Source of the DNA: CAZIAK01 sp964537035
Lineage (GTDB): Bacteria; Planctomycetota; B15-G4
Length of the DNA stretch: 50,795 nucleotides
Direction: 5' to 3'
Assembly: GCA_964537035.1 (NCBI GenBank)
Contig: CAZIAK010000037.1
Coordinates: 1-50,795, forward strand
This document shows positions 24,321 through 33,338 of the stretch, in pieces. Both the position numbers and the translations under genes were made by a program. Position 1 is the stretch's first letter; every line of letters starts with the position of its first letter. The notes under the pieces were generated by a model, which was given only the letters and a program-made list of their open reading frames with translations, had not been told where the DNA came from and did no database searches.

Positions 24321-25958
24321 TCAGGGTAGCCAGGGAGTGTCCCCGGCTCGCAGGCGCGTGGTCAGCTCGGCGAGGTCGAAGCCGAGCAGGTCGGCCAGGC
24401 GCTGCCCGAGTGCGGTGTTGTCCTGCTGGCCCGTGAAACGCTGGGAGCCTGGGCCGACGGCGAACACGGGCACGTCGACGCCGGTGTGGCCCAACGTGCT
24501 CCAGGACAGCCCGGCACGCTCGTTGATCACCCGGCACACGGCGGCCACGGTGGACGCCCGGGAGGCCATGGCGAACAGGCCGCCACCGTGATCGGAGAGC
24601 AGGGCCAGCTCGGCGTCCGTCAGGTCGTCCATGCGTGCATCCTGGGTGAACACCAGCCCAGGGTCGTCGCCCTGGAGCAGCCGCTCGGCCATGGCTCCGG
24701 CTGACGATCGGCCGGCGCTGAGCACGTCGGGTTGCCAGGCATAGGTGGCGACCCCGTCGCTGTGCCCGGCGAGAGTCAGCCCGCCGGTTTCATGATCTGA
24801 CGTGGACACGATCAACGTGTCCCCGTGCTCCGCGGCAAAGGCCAGGCCTCGCCTCACCGCCGCGTCAAACGCTTCGAGATCGCGCAGGTGGGCCACGGCG
24901 TCGTTCTCGTGGCCTGCATGGTCGATGCGCCCCCCTTCGACCATGAGGAAGAAGCCCTGGTCCGTGGCTGAGAGCAGCTGCAGGGCCCGTTCGGTCATCG
25001 CCTCCAGGCTGGGCTGCGAAGGGCTGGGCTGCGAAGGGCTGGGCTGCGAGGGGCTGGGTTGGGTCAGGTCGGGTCGAGCCGGGCTGGCCTGCGTGACGTC
25101 GGGTTGCGCCGGGCCCGGCTGGCGCTGACGGTCGATCTCGTAGTCGAGATGGTTGGGGGCGAAGAGGCCGAGCACCGGCAGCTCGACCGGGCCCTGCAAG
25201 GCCTCGCCATCGCGGACCACGGTGACGCCCAGATCGGTGGCTTCGGAGATGAGATCCCGTGTGTCGTCGCGGATGCCGCCCAGCCGCGGAGGCAGAAAAT
25301 ACTGGGACCCTCCGCCGAAGAGCACTTCGATGTCATGGGCCAGCAGCTGCACGGCGATCTCGCCGGCCTGGGCTCGGCTGGGCACGTGGCTGGCGAAGCA
25401 CGCCGGAGTGGCGTGGGTGATGGCGGTGGTGGTGACCAGCCCCGTGGCCAGACCCCGCTCTTCGGCGGCTTCGAGCAGGGTGGCCACGGGTTGCCCGTGC
25501 TCGTCCAGACCCACCACGCCGTTCTGGGTCTTGTGCCCCGTGGCCAGGGCGGTGGCCGACGCCGCCGAGTCGGTGACCCACGTGTCGCTGGCCTGGGTGG
25601 AGCAGCTGCCCACACGAAGACCATCGAGGGCCAGGGGCCGTCCCAGGGCGTTGCGGGCCATGGTGAAGCTGGCCGGTCCGCAGCCGTCCGAGATGAACAG
25701 GATGACGTTGCGAGGGGAGCTTTCGAGCTGACCATCGGTCGAGGGTGAGACGGTGGCCGAAACAGCCGCAGGCGCAACCGCGGGCGCCACCGCGGGCACG
25801 ACTGTCGGCACAGCCGTGGGCACGACCGCGGGGGAGGCCGCAGGCAGGGCGAAGCCGAAGACCAGAAGAACCAGCCAGCAGCTCCTGGCCAGGAAGCGAG
25901 GCCCGAGATCAGAGCAGTGGTGCAACTGGCGGGGGCCGGTTGTTCGGAACATCGGCAT
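24321..25958 (-). CDS. Secreted alkaline phosphatase with repeat-containing linker
   Basis: A 545-residue PhoA-family phosphomonoesterase. The N-terminal hydrophobic segment (FLARSCWLVLLVFGFALPAA) directs export. The catalytic motif is VTDSAASATALATG with nucleophile Ser131; metal ligands lie in ILFISDGCG (Asp91), VEGGRIDHAGHENDA, STSDHETGG and LGHTGVDVP. Two low-complexity segments are unusual: an Ala/Val/Pro stretch after the signal (about 43-70) and a QPSPS repeat in a loop before the metal site. The stop of the lipase-like gene and this ATG overlap by one base (TGATG), indicating coupled translation. A Pho-type regulator pair is encoded 15 kb away, so phosphate control is plausible but not shown. 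Confidence 0.9.
   Translation of the reverse strand: MPMFRTTGPRQLHHCSDLGPRFLARSCWLVLLVFGFALPAASPAVVPTAVPTVVPAVAPAVAPAAVSATVSPSTDGQLESSPRNVILFISDGCGPASFTMARNALGRPLALDGLRVGSCSTQASDTWVTDSAASATALATGHKTQNGVVGLDEHGQPVATLLEAAEERGLATGLVTTTAITHATPACFASHVPSRAQAGEIAVQLLAHDIEVLFGGGSQYFLPPRLGGIRDDTRDLISEATDLGVTVVRDGEALQGPVELPVLGLFAPNHLDYEIDRQRQPGPAQPDVTQASPARPDLTQPSPSQPSPSQPSPSQPSLEAMTERALQLLSATDQGFFLMVEGGRIDHAGHENDAVAHLRDLEAFDAAVRRGLAFAAEHGDTLIVSTSDHETGGLTLAGHSDGVATYAWQPDVLSAGRSSAGAMAERLLQGDDPGLVFTQDARMDDLTDAELALLSDHGGGLFAMASRASTVAAVCRVINERAGLSWSTLGHTGVDVPVFAVGPGSQRFTGQQDNTALGQRLADLLGFDLAELTTRLRAGDTPWLP
25006..25065. repeat. 15-bp in-frame tandem repeat in the alkaline phosphatase
   Basis: About three and a half copies of a 15-bp unit (GGGCTGGGCTGCGAA on the plus strand) encode a Gln-Pro-Ser-Pro-Ser pentapeptide repeat. 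Copies are nearly identical, so length may vary by slippage without breaking the frame. Confidence 0.85.
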
Positions 25959-27136
25959 CAATGGCTTGCCTCTCCGCCGAACCGGCCGGACTTCAAGAAC
26001 GACAGGGTGGCGGCGATGGTGCGCGGGTCTTTCATCACGAAGGTGTGCAGGGCCTTCAACAAGAGGGAGTCGTCTGCGCCGGCGAGACGTGTCTCTTCAA
26101 CGGACACGATGCCGTCGTCGTCCCCGGGAAGCCAGGGGTTGTAGCCGCCGTCGCTGCCCCGGCTCGCGGCGATGATGCCGAAGGGGCAGGGCGGCGCTGG
26201 CAGGTCGCGTAGAGCGCCCCGGGCCAGCTCTTGCCCGGAAGGCCCGCCGATCATGGCGAAGGGCAGGAAGTCGCCTAGGGCCTGGGCCAGGCTCGAACCC
26301 TGGCTCGGCGGAGCGATCATGACCACTCGCCGGGGACGGAGGTCACGGGCCCAGGCCGGGTCGTCGGCGAGAGCGCTGCGCACCACCAGCGCTCCCAGGC
26401 TGTGGGTCACGAAGAAGACCTCGCTGGGACCTTCGAGCCCGCTGAGCAGATCGGTGAGCTGGGCGCTGTGTTCGGCGATGGTGCGCCGGGTCGATGGGTA
26501 GGCCACGGCGGCCACCTGGTAGCCGTTTTCGCGCAGGGCCTCTGCCATGGGTTCCCAGACCGAGTGGGCCCGGCCGAGCCCGTGGAGCAGCACCACCAAC
26601 GGCTCGGTCGCGGGACGCAGCCCCCGCTCCAGCCGCTCCCGCTCAAGGACGGCTCGGCAGGCGGCGCGACTGCCCCAGGCGTGGCGGCGATCGTCCGGGT
26701 CGAGCAGGCGATGGTGTCCGCTGAGCACGTTCTCCTGGATGCGCCAGCCCGCGCACCAGTGCACGTCCGCCCAGAACTGCTTCGCTCCCAGCGTGGGCAG
26801 CACCAGGTTGGGATGGCCGCTGCCGTGCAGGTCGATCAGCCGCAACACCAGAGCCTCGGCGCAGTGGTCGTGGTCACCTTCGGCCAGGACCTCGCCGCTG
26901 GTTTCGTCCACCAGGCGGTACAGGTCTTGGTCGTGATTCTGCAGCAGGCGGTGACCGAGCACGACGGGGCGCAGCGCGATGAAGTCTCCTCTGGTCATGA
27001 TCGGTGTGGGCGTGGAGAGAGAAGAAGGAGGCGTGTCGACGGGGGCTGACGTTTCGAAGAGCGCGCACCCGGGAGCGAGGCACAGGGTGGCCCAGCAGAG
27101 CCACGGCGTGGCAGCGGCGAAGAGCGTGTGCGACAT
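25958..27136 (-). CDS. Exported alpha/beta-hydrolase, lipase-like
   Basis: A 392-residue protein. MSHTLFAAATPWLCWATLCLAPGC could be a lipoprotein signal with Cys24, though proline at -2 makes lipidation uncertain. A roughly 150-residue N-terminal domain of unknown role precedes the hydrolase. VVLLHGLGRAHSVW is the oxyanion strand, VFFVTHSLGALVV is the nucleophile elbow (Ser246), and the C-terminal DDGIVSVEET and ALHTFVMKD supply likely catalytic Asp and His. The pattern fits DUF676/PGAP1-like lipases. It precedes the alkaline phosphatase with a one-base overlap. The ATG at 27136 coincides with the signal; the start at 27232 lies within the oxidase gene and is rejected. Confidence 0.8.
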   Translation of the reverse strand: MSHTLFAAATPWLCWATLCLAPGCALFETSAPVDTPPSSLSTPTPIMTRGDFIALRPVVLGHRLLQNHDQDLYRLVDETSGEVLAEGDHDHCAEALVLRLIDLHGSGHPNLVLPTLGAKQFWADVHWCAGWRIQENVLSGHHRLLDPDDRRHAWGSRAACRAVLERERLERGLRPATEPLVVLLHGLGRAHSVWEPMAEALRENGYQVAAVAYPSTRRTIAEHSAQLTDLLSGLEGPSEVFFVTHSLGALVVRSALADDPAWARDLRPRRVVMIAPPSQGSSLAQALGDFLPFAMIGGPSGQELARGALRDLPAPPCPFGIIAASRGSDGGYNPWLPGDDDGIVSVEETRLAGADDSLLLKALHTFVMKDPRTIAATLSFLKSGRFGGEASH

Positions 27137-27146
27137 GGCGTGCTGC

Positions 27147-28361
27147 TCACGAGAATCCGAACGCCTCGGTGGCCAGCTGGCACACATGCCGCCCGATGGC
27201 GAGGGACGCGGTGGCTGCCGGCGAAGGCGCATTGATCACGTGCAGGCTACGGGCCCCGGCCACGATGTGGAAGTCATCGACCAGCTTCCCCGCCGGCGTC
27301 ACCACCTGGGCTCGCACTCCCGCCCCGGCCCGCTCGATGTCCTGTGGGGTCAGCTCGGGCACCAGCCTGTTCATGGCCCGCAGAGTGGCCCGGCGGCTGC
27401 GAGCATGCACCAGCTCGGAGAGGCCCCTGCGCCCGTAGCGCCGGGCCATGCGCCACCATCCGGGCGCCCTGACCAGGGCCCATGTGTCCCTCAGATTGAA
27501 GGCGCCTCGGCGGTATCCGTGACGATCGGCGATGGGCACGGCGTTGGGCCCGATCTCGACCTGCCCGCCCACGGTCGATGTGAAGTGTGTGCCCAGAAAC
27601 GGAAACGCCGGGTCGGGGACGGGGTAGACCAAGCCGTTGATCAGGCCCTCACGGCCAGCCACCAGGCGGTGGTATTCGCCCCGAAAGGGCACCACGGTCA
27701 CGCCGGGGTTCACGCCGCAGAGGCGAGCCACCCGGTCGCTCTGCAGGCCGGCGCAGCCCACCAGCGTCCGGGCCCTGAACTCTCCGTCGCTGGTCTCCAG
27801 CATGAGCCGCCCTGGCACCTCGCGCACCGCCCGCAGCTTGGCGTCCGTGGCCACGACCGCTCCGTGGTGAGCGGCCAGGGAAGCGATGGACCGGGTCACT
27901 GCGCCGAAATCGGTGATGGCCGACTCGGGCACATGCAGGGCGGCCAGGCCTTTGACGTGGGGTTCGTGGTGGGCGATGCCGTCCGGTCCCAGGCGGGTGA
28001 GACCCACCAGCCCGTTGGCTCGCCCGCGCCGTTCGAGCTCGTCGAGACGGGGCAGCTCGGAGCGCTCGGTGGCCACCACCAGCTTGCCGCACCGCCGCCG
28101 GGGCAGCCCCTCGCTGGCGCACAGGGCCAGCAGCTCTTCCCGTCCCTCTCGGCAGAACCGGGCCTTGAGCGAACCTGGCGCGTAGTAGAGCCCGGCGTGG
28201 ATCACCCCGCTGTTGTGTCCCGATTGGTGGGGGGCCAGGTGCCCTTCGGCTTCCAGCAGCACCACGCTCCGTCCGGCTCGCGCCAGGGCCAGGGCCGTGG
28301 AGGCGCCCACAATGCCCCCGCCGATGACGGCCACATCGAAGAGGCTGGGAGCAGGGGACAA
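27147..28361 (-). CDS. lhgO: L-2-hydroxyglutarate oxidase-type FAD enzyme
   Basis: A 404-residue DAO-family flavoprotein. FDVAVIGGGIVGASTALALARAG (8-30) is the FAD Rossmann motif, and SGHNSGVIHAGLYYAPGSLKA is the diagnostic LhgO/YgaF signature. Family members oxidise L-2-hydroxyglutarate to 2-oxoglutarate and pass electrons to quinone. Length matches the family. The reading frame contains an in-frame TGA 12 nt before 28361, so the start must be TTG at 28361 (or the annotation has a small error); the nearby ATG at 28373 is out of frame. It ends 10 nt before the lipase-like gene and is probably first of a three-gene minus-strand unit. Confidence 0.87.
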   Translation of the reverse strand: MSPAPSLFDVAVIGGGIVGASTALALARAGRSVVLLEAEGHLAPHQSGHNSGVIHAGLYYAPGSLKARFCREGREELLALCASEGLPRRRCGKLVVATERSELPRLDELERRGRANGLVGLTRLGPDGIAHHEPHVKGLAALHVPESAITDFGAVTRSIASLAAHHGAVVATDAKLRAVREVPGRLMLETSDGEFRARTLVGCAGLQSDRVARLCGVNPGVTVVPFRGEYHRLVAGREGLINGLVYPVPDPAFPFLGTHFTSTVGGQVEIGPNAVPIADRHGYRRGAFNLRDTWALVRAPGWWRMARRYGRRGLSELVHARSRRATLRAMNRLVPELTPQDIERAGAGVRAQVVTPAGKLVDDFHIVAGARSLHVINAPSPAATASLAIGRHVCQLATEAFGFS

Positions 28362-28580
28362 CGGCGAGGCTCATGGGCTGCGGGCGATCGGCAACAGATC
28401 GGCAGCTGCCTACCATCCCACAGCGCCGTGCCGGCGGGCTCGGCCGTTCTCAGCTGAACTCGGCAACATGCCAACGCACGAGCCCTGCTCGCCGTTCCAC
28501 TCTCCATCCTCCGCCCCGGCCTCCGCCATGCCTATAATCCTGCGCTTTGTCGCTGACCTCCGATCCTCCCCGCGCAGCTC

Positions 28581-29315
28581 ATGATCGCCGTCGAGAACGT
28601 CACCAAGCGCTACGGCGCTTTCACCGCCGTGGACGACGTGTCGTTCACCATCGGGCCCGGCGAGATCGTCGGCTTCTTGGGGCCGAACGGCGCGGGCAAG
28701 AGCACGGTGCTCAAGATGCTCTGCACCTGGATCCGTCCCACCGCGGGCAAGATCACCATCGATGGCCACGACGTGGTGGGCGACCCCCTCGCCGTGCGCC
28801 GCTCGCTGGGCTATCTCACCGAACACAACGCGCTCTACGAGAACATGCGCGTGGACAAGTTCTTGAACTTCGTGGGCAAGCTGCGCGGACTCTCAGGCAA
28901 GACGCTCAACGACCGGCGGGACTGGGTCGTCGAGCAGTGCACGTTGCAGGAGGTGCTGCACAAGCAGGTGCAAGAGTGCAGCAAGGGCTTTCGGCAGCGC
29001 ATCGGCGTGGCGGCGGCGTTGATTCATGACCCGCGAGTGATCCTGCTCGACGAACCGACCCACGGCCTCGACCCGCTGCAGGTGGTGGCCTTTCGCGATT
29101 TCATTCGTGGGCTGAGCCGCGACCGGGCGATTCTGTTCAGCAGTCACAACCTGGCCGAGGTGGCGACCATCTCCGAGCGACTGTTGGTGATCAACCGGGG
29201 ACAGCTGCTCGAGGACGCCAGCTTGCAGGAGCTGGGCGAACGGGCGGCGGCCAACGATCACACTCTCGAAGACACCGTGCTCGAGATCGTGCGCGGTCAG
29301 GGAGCACGGTCATGA
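28581..29315 (+). CDS. ABC transporter ATP-binding protein, GldA-like
   Basis: A 244-residue ABC ATPase. Walker A is GPNGAGKST (34-42), the signature is CSKGFRQR (133-140), where Cys replaces the usual Leu, Walker B is VILLDEPTHGLDP, and the switch His lies in FSSHNLAEV. It belongs to the ABC-2 group that includes GldA of Bacteroidetes gliding systems and CcmA-like exporters. The stop overlaps the permease ATG (ATGA at 29312-29315). Together with the next three genes it makes a transporter with a large periplasmic or membrane accessory part. GldAFG is needed for gliding in Flavobacterium, but homologues occur widely in non-gliding bacteria, so motility should not be assumed. Confidence 0.9.
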   Translation: MIAVENVTKRYGAFTAVDDVSFTIGPGEIVGFLGPNGAGKSTVLKMLCTWIRPTAGKITIDGHDVVGDPLAVRRSLGYLTEHNALYENMRVDKFLNFVGKLRGLSGKTLNDRRDWVVEQCTLQEVLHKQVQECSKGFRQRIGVAAALIHDPRVILLDEPTHGLDPLQVVAFRDFIRGLSRDRAILFSSHNLAEVATISERLLVINRGQLLEDASLQELGERAAANDHTLEDTVLEIVRGQGARS

Positions 29316-30070
29316 CCCAGGTGACGCCAGTGGGCCTGGTGCGAGGTGTGTCCGCGGTGGCGGGGCGCGAGCTGGGCAACTACTTCGACAGCAAGATCGC
29401 CTACGTCTACACCATCGCCTTCGTGGTGCTGGCCAACTCGATCTTCATGAACGAGTTCTTTCTCACCGGCACGGTCGACATGACCGGCTTCTTCGATCTC
29501 ATGCCCCTGCTGCTGCCGGTGTTCCTGCCCGCGGTGACCATGCGGCTGTGGGCCGAAGAGCGCAAGCAGCGCACCATCGAGATGTTGCTGACCATGCCCA
29601 TCCGTCCCATTCAGGCGGTGCTGGGCAAGTACGTGGCGGCCCTGGCCCTGTTCGGCCTGTTCCTCGTGGGATCGTTGCCCATCGTGTTCATGCTCTCGGC
29701 CCTCGGTGAACCCGACCTGGGGCTGATCGCCGGCGGATACCTGGGACTGCTGGGCTTCGGCGCCATGTTCCTGGCTCTGGGCATGTTCTTGTCGTCCCTG
29801 TCGAGCGATCAGATCGTGGCCTTCATCACGACCACCGTGGTGGGCTTCGTCTTCGTTCTGAGCGGCAACGATCGGGTGGTGGCTGTCCTCGATGGTCTGT
29901 TCCCTGCGTTGTCGCTGGGCACTCGGCTCTACGAGTCGTTCTCGGTCATGCCCCACTACGACGCCTTTGTGCGGGGCGTGGTGAGTCTGCCCTCCGTGCT
30001 CTACTTCGGCGGACTGTCGGCCCTCTTCTTGTGGGTCAACGCGACGGTCCTGGAACGTCACCGGGGGTGA
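29312..30070 (+). CDS. ABC-2 type permease, GldF-like
   Basis: A 252-residue integral membrane protein with about six helices, beginning with the typical cytosolic AGRELGNYFDSKIAYVYTIAFVVL and carrying PLLLPVFLPAVTMRLWAEERKQRTIEMLLTMP between the second and third helices, a hallmark of GldF/NosY-like ABC-2 permeases. It overlaps the ATPase gene by 4 nt and its stop overlaps the GTG start of the next gene (GTGA at 30067-30070). The transported substrate is unknown. Confidence 0.88.
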   Translation: MTQVTPVGLVRGVSAVAGRELGNYFDSKIAYVYTIAFVVLANSIFMNEFFLTGTVDMTGFFDLMPLLLPVFLPAVTMRLWAEERKQRTIEMLLTMPIRPIQAVLGKYVAALALFGLFLVGSLPIVFMLSALGEPDLGLIAGGYLGLLGFGAMFLALGMFLSSLSSDQIVAFITTTVVGFVFVLSGNDRVVAVLDGLFPALSLGTRLYESFSVMPHYDAFVRGVVSLPSVLYFGGLSALFLWVNATVLERHRG

Positions 30071-33000
30071 AGCTCTCCAGCGCGGTCGATGTGGCGCTGA
30101 ACCTGGCCCTGGGCGTGGCCGCGGTGATCGCCGCGGTGGCGGTGGCGGCTCACTTTCGTGAGTCTCGGGTGGAGCTGGGGCGCGCCCAGCTGACTTCGCT
30201 CACTCCCGAGCTGCAACAGCGCCTGTCCAGCCTGGACGACCGGCTGTTCTTGACCTACTACGTCAGCGCTCGCGAGACCATGCCCAGCCACATGCGCCGG
30301 GTCGAGCAAGATGTGACCGATCTGCTCGCGGCCATGGAGCGCTTCGCTCCCGAGCGCGTGCAGTACCAGATCGTCGACCCCGATGGTGCGGGCGGGGGCG
30401 CGGGCGACGAAGAGCTGGTCGCTTTCGCCGCCCGGCGCAAGGTGGCCCCGTTCAGGGTGCGCCACGTGAGCCGGGACAGCTTCACCGAGCAGGAGATCTG
30501 GTCGACCATCACCCTGACCCACGGCCCGGCGGCGCCCGCGCGCATTGACGGCGTGGGCCCGGAGCATCTGCCCCGCCTGCAAGCGCTCATGGTGGCGCAC
30601 ATCGATCAGCTGCGCGCACCCCGGCGACCGCAGATCGCCTTGGCCGCGCCCCCCGCGGGCTTTGCCGAGCTGCGCACAGCGCTCTCCGAGCTGGGCGACG
30701 TGGTCGACGTGGACCTGTCGACGGGAGAGCCACTGCCCCCCAGCGCCGATCTGCTCTTCTGGATGGACCCGGGCGCCGTGGCCCCCGAGACCCTGGCCGA
30801 GATCGAGCGCTTTCTCGACCGTGGGCGCAGCGTGGTGGTGGCGGGCAGTCGCCTCGAGGCGACGACGACTCTCGAGGACGACAGCTACACCCTCTCGCTC
30901 GCGCGCAACAATTTCGATGCCGAGGCGCTGTGGGGTTCGTTCGGTCTGAGCCCGATCGACGGGCTCATGCTCGACGAGCACCATCGGGCCGTCACCCTCG
31001 CCGATGGCAGCGAACTCCCCGCGCCGTTTCGCATTCACTCGTTGGCCAACCATCAAGACTTTCAGCAGCTGGCCTTCGAGGTCAACGGCAACCTGCTCTT
31101 CGAGGCGCCCACGCCGTTGGCCGAAGACGCCGAAGCCCTGGCCGCTCGGGGCTGGAGCGCGGAGATCCTGGCCACCACCAGCGATCGCACCTGGAGCCGC
31201 GCCGTGCAGCCCTCGTACAGCGGCAGTGATCTGCCCGCGCGAGTGGGGGACTCCCTTCCCAAGCAGACGCTCATGGTCTGGCTCCGTCACGTCGAGCCCT
31301 GGCGCGGCTCGGTGGTGGCCTGCGCGGCGTCCACGCCGTTTCGCGATGGCGCCCTGTCGTTGCCCGGCGCGGCACACCGCCGCCTGATCGCCGTGCTCGG
31401 CGCCACCCTGGCCTCGCCCGAACGGCTGGTCATGGGACGGTCAGGGGTGCAGCGCCCAGCCCCCCTGCCCGCGTTGAGTCCGACGAGCCGCGTACTCTGG
31501 CGCACCCTCTGCGCCCTGGCGCTGCCCTTGGCGTTGCTGATCTTCGCGTTGGTGCGCGGGCGCCGTAGCGGTGTGGCCCGTGTGGCGGGCGGCGCCTCGT
31601 GGTTCGCCCCCGTCGCCTGGCGTGGTGCCGCCGGGCTGGCTCTGGTGGGCAGCCTGACCCTGTTGCCCGGCCCCGCTCTCGACGTCACCGCCGAGGGCCT
31701 GAACGCCGTGCACCCGGAGACGGTGGCCTGGGCTCAGGCTGCAGGTCCGATCTCCGTCGAGCTGATCTTCTCCAGCCCCGAGCGTCTGCCGCCAGAGTTG
31801 CGTCCGCAGGTGCGTCGACTGAACGATTTGCTGGCGGCCCTTGAGAGCGGCGGCGCCGATCTGGATATCTCCGCCCTGCGCCCAGAGGACTTCTCGGATG
31901 ACGAGCGGCAGGGCTGGCTTGACGCCGGTGTGGAGCCCTTTCAGTCATCGAGCCTCGACGAAGAGGTGACCACCGTGCGCACGCTGTGGTCGGCGTTGAG
32001 AATCAGCGCGGCCGGTCGCAGCGAAGTGCTCGCCTTTCACCACGTGGACGCCTACGAGAACCTCGAGTTTCGCCTGGCCTTCGCCCTCTGGCGGCTGACC
32101 ACGGGAGAGAACCCCCGGGTGGCCTTCGTGGCGGACAACCCGCGCCTGTCCGCGGCCGAAGCGCACCAGCACTTTCAGACCCAGGGGCTGATCGCGCCTC
32201 TGGGCAAGGACGTCTACTCGACTGCCCGCGAGGTGCTGACCTCGGTCGACTTCTCGGTGCATCACCTGGACACCCGACGCCCCGACCCAGACGCGTCCTT
32301 CGACGCCATGGTCTGGCTGCAACCTCGTCGTCCCATCGGCCCGGTGCTGTCTCTGCTGGCTGAACACCTGTACCGCGGCGGGCGCGCGCTGGTGGCGGCC
32401 CAGCACTTCAACATGCAGGCGCGGCAGTTTCGTGGGCGGGGCTTCGACTTCGTCCATTGGCCTCAGCCCCAGACCAACGACCTGGGCCTGTTCTACCTGC
32501 CCGAGCTGGGGATTCGTCTGGTCCGCAAGGTGCTCTTCGACGAGCTCAACCTGCCCATCACCGACGAGGCCCAGCTGAACGCCAGCGATCGTCGCGACTT
32601 CCGCACCATGCAGTCGTCCCTGCCCTTCGTGGTGCGGGCGGTGGGGGCGCACTTCGACAGCGAGTCGCCCATCACCCGGGGCTTGGGCGATCAGGCGTTC
32701 ATCTGGCCCAGTGCGTGGCAGGTCGACCAGCAGCGCCTCGATGAGCTGGGGTTGGACGTCACCACGTTGATCTCCACCAGCGAGCACAGCTGGAGCTTTG
32801 ACTGGGTCGGCGGCTACCTCCCGCCGGACGGTCAGCCCGATCTCTTCGACGGGCCGCTCAACGGCGCCGACGGCGAGCCCGCGTTCGAAGGTCGGCAGGC
32901 GCTGATGATCGATGTGCGCGGCGACTTCCCCTGGCCCGAGCACGCGTTTCAGGCGGGTGAAGCCCAGGGTCTGCCCGGGCTGGACGGCGTGCCCACGGGA

Positions 33001-33336
33001 CCGCCGGTGGTGCCGCCCTACCCCGTCGCAGAGCCCGTGGGACAAGCTGGTGACGGGCGGCTGGTGTTGGTGGGCGACTCCGAGCTGTTCAAGAGCGACC
33101 GCCTCGTCGACCTGCGTCCGGAGTATCGGGGAGATCAGCTGTTGCTGAACACGGTGGCTGATCTGGTGTTGCCCGCAGGACTGTCGGCGATCATGGCCCG
33201 GCGCCCCGTGGCCCGTGGTTTCGACGCGCCCGCCGAGAGCGAGCGCTTGCGTTGGCGGGCGCTGATCTTGCTGGCCGCGCCCGCCGCCTACGTGCTGCTC
33301 GGTCTGGGTCGGCACCTCTTTCGGGGAGCGGCCTGA
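30067..33336 (+). CDS. Giant GldG-like ABC auxiliary protein with two tandem modules
   Basis: A 1089-residue membrane protein, about twice the length of GldG. Module 1 starts with a helix (4-29), then AQLTSLTPELQQRLSSLDDRLFLTYYVS, VEQDVTDLLAAMERFAP and a long ABC_transp_aux-type extracytoplasmic domain. Two central helices (about 474-550) follow. Module 2 repeats the order: LDVTAEGLNAVHPETVAW, PISVELIFSSPERLPPELRPQVRRLNDLLAALES, then another auxiliary domain with NPRVAFVADNPRLSA, VWLQPRRPIG and LVAAQHFN, ending in a C-terminal helix (RALILLAAPAAYVLLGLGRHLF). The GTG at 30067 overlaps the permease stop; the ORF's earlier start is inside the permease. It probably partners the two preceding gene products at the inner membrane. 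Confidence 0.8.
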   Translation: MKLSSAVDVALNLALGVAAVIAAVAVAAHFRESRVELGRAQLTSLTPELQQRLSSLDDRLFLTYYVSARETMPSHMRRVEQDVTDLLAAMERFAPERVQYQIVDPDGAGGGAGDEELVAFAARRKVAPFRVRHVSRDSFTEQEIWSTITLTHGPAAPARIDGVGPEHLPRLQALMVAHIDQLRAPRRPQIALAAPPAGFAELRTALSELGDVVDVDLSTGEPLPPSADLLFWMDPGAVAPETLAEIERFLDRGRSVVVAGSRLEATTTLEDDSYTLSLARNNFDAEALWGSFGLSPIDGLMLDEHHRAVTLADGSELPAPFRIHSLANHQDFQQLAFEVNGNLLFEAPTPLAEDAEALAARGWSAEILATTSDRTWSRAVQPSYSGSDLPARVGDSLPKQTLMVWLRHVEPWRGSVVACAASTPFRDGALSLPGAAHRRLIAVLGATLASPERLVMGRSGVQRPAPLPALSPTSRVLWRTLCALALPLALLIFALVRGRRSGVARVAGGASWFAPVAWRGAAGLALVGSLTLLPGPALDVTAEGLNAVHPETVAWAQAAGPISVELIFSSPERLPPELRPQVRRLNDLLAALESGGADLDISALRPEDFSDDERQGWLDAGVEPFQSSSLDEEVTTVRTLWSALRISAAGRSEVLAFHHVDAYENLEFRLAFALWRLTTGENPRVAFVADNPRLSAAEAHQHFQTQGLIAPLGKDVYSTAREVLTSVDFSVHHLDTRRPDPDASFDAMVWLQPRRPIGPVLSLLAEHLYRGGRALVAAQHFNMQARQFRGRGFDFVHWPQPQTNDLGLFYLPELGIRLVRKVLFDELNLPITDEAQLNASDRRDFRTMQSSLPFVVRAVGAHFDSESPITRGLGDQAFIWPSAWQVDQQRLDELGLDVTTLISTSEHSWSFDWVGGYLPPDGQPDLFDGPLNGADGEPAFEGRQALMIDVRGDFPWPEHAFQAGEAQGLPGLDGVPTGPPVVPPYPVAEPVGQAGDGRLVLVGDSELFKSDRLVDLRPEYRGDQLLLNTVADLVLPAGLSAIMARRPVARGFDAPAESERLRWRALILLAAPAAYVLLGLGRHLFRGAA

Positions 33337-33338
33337 TC

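Noticed and set aside
30058..31377. 439-residue minus-strand ORF opposite the GldG-like gene
   Set aside because: Antisense shadow; the plus-strand frame has membrane helices, overlapped starts and family motifs.
31945..33315. 456-residue minus-strand ORF opposite the second GldG module
   Set aside because: Antisense shadow with no domain.
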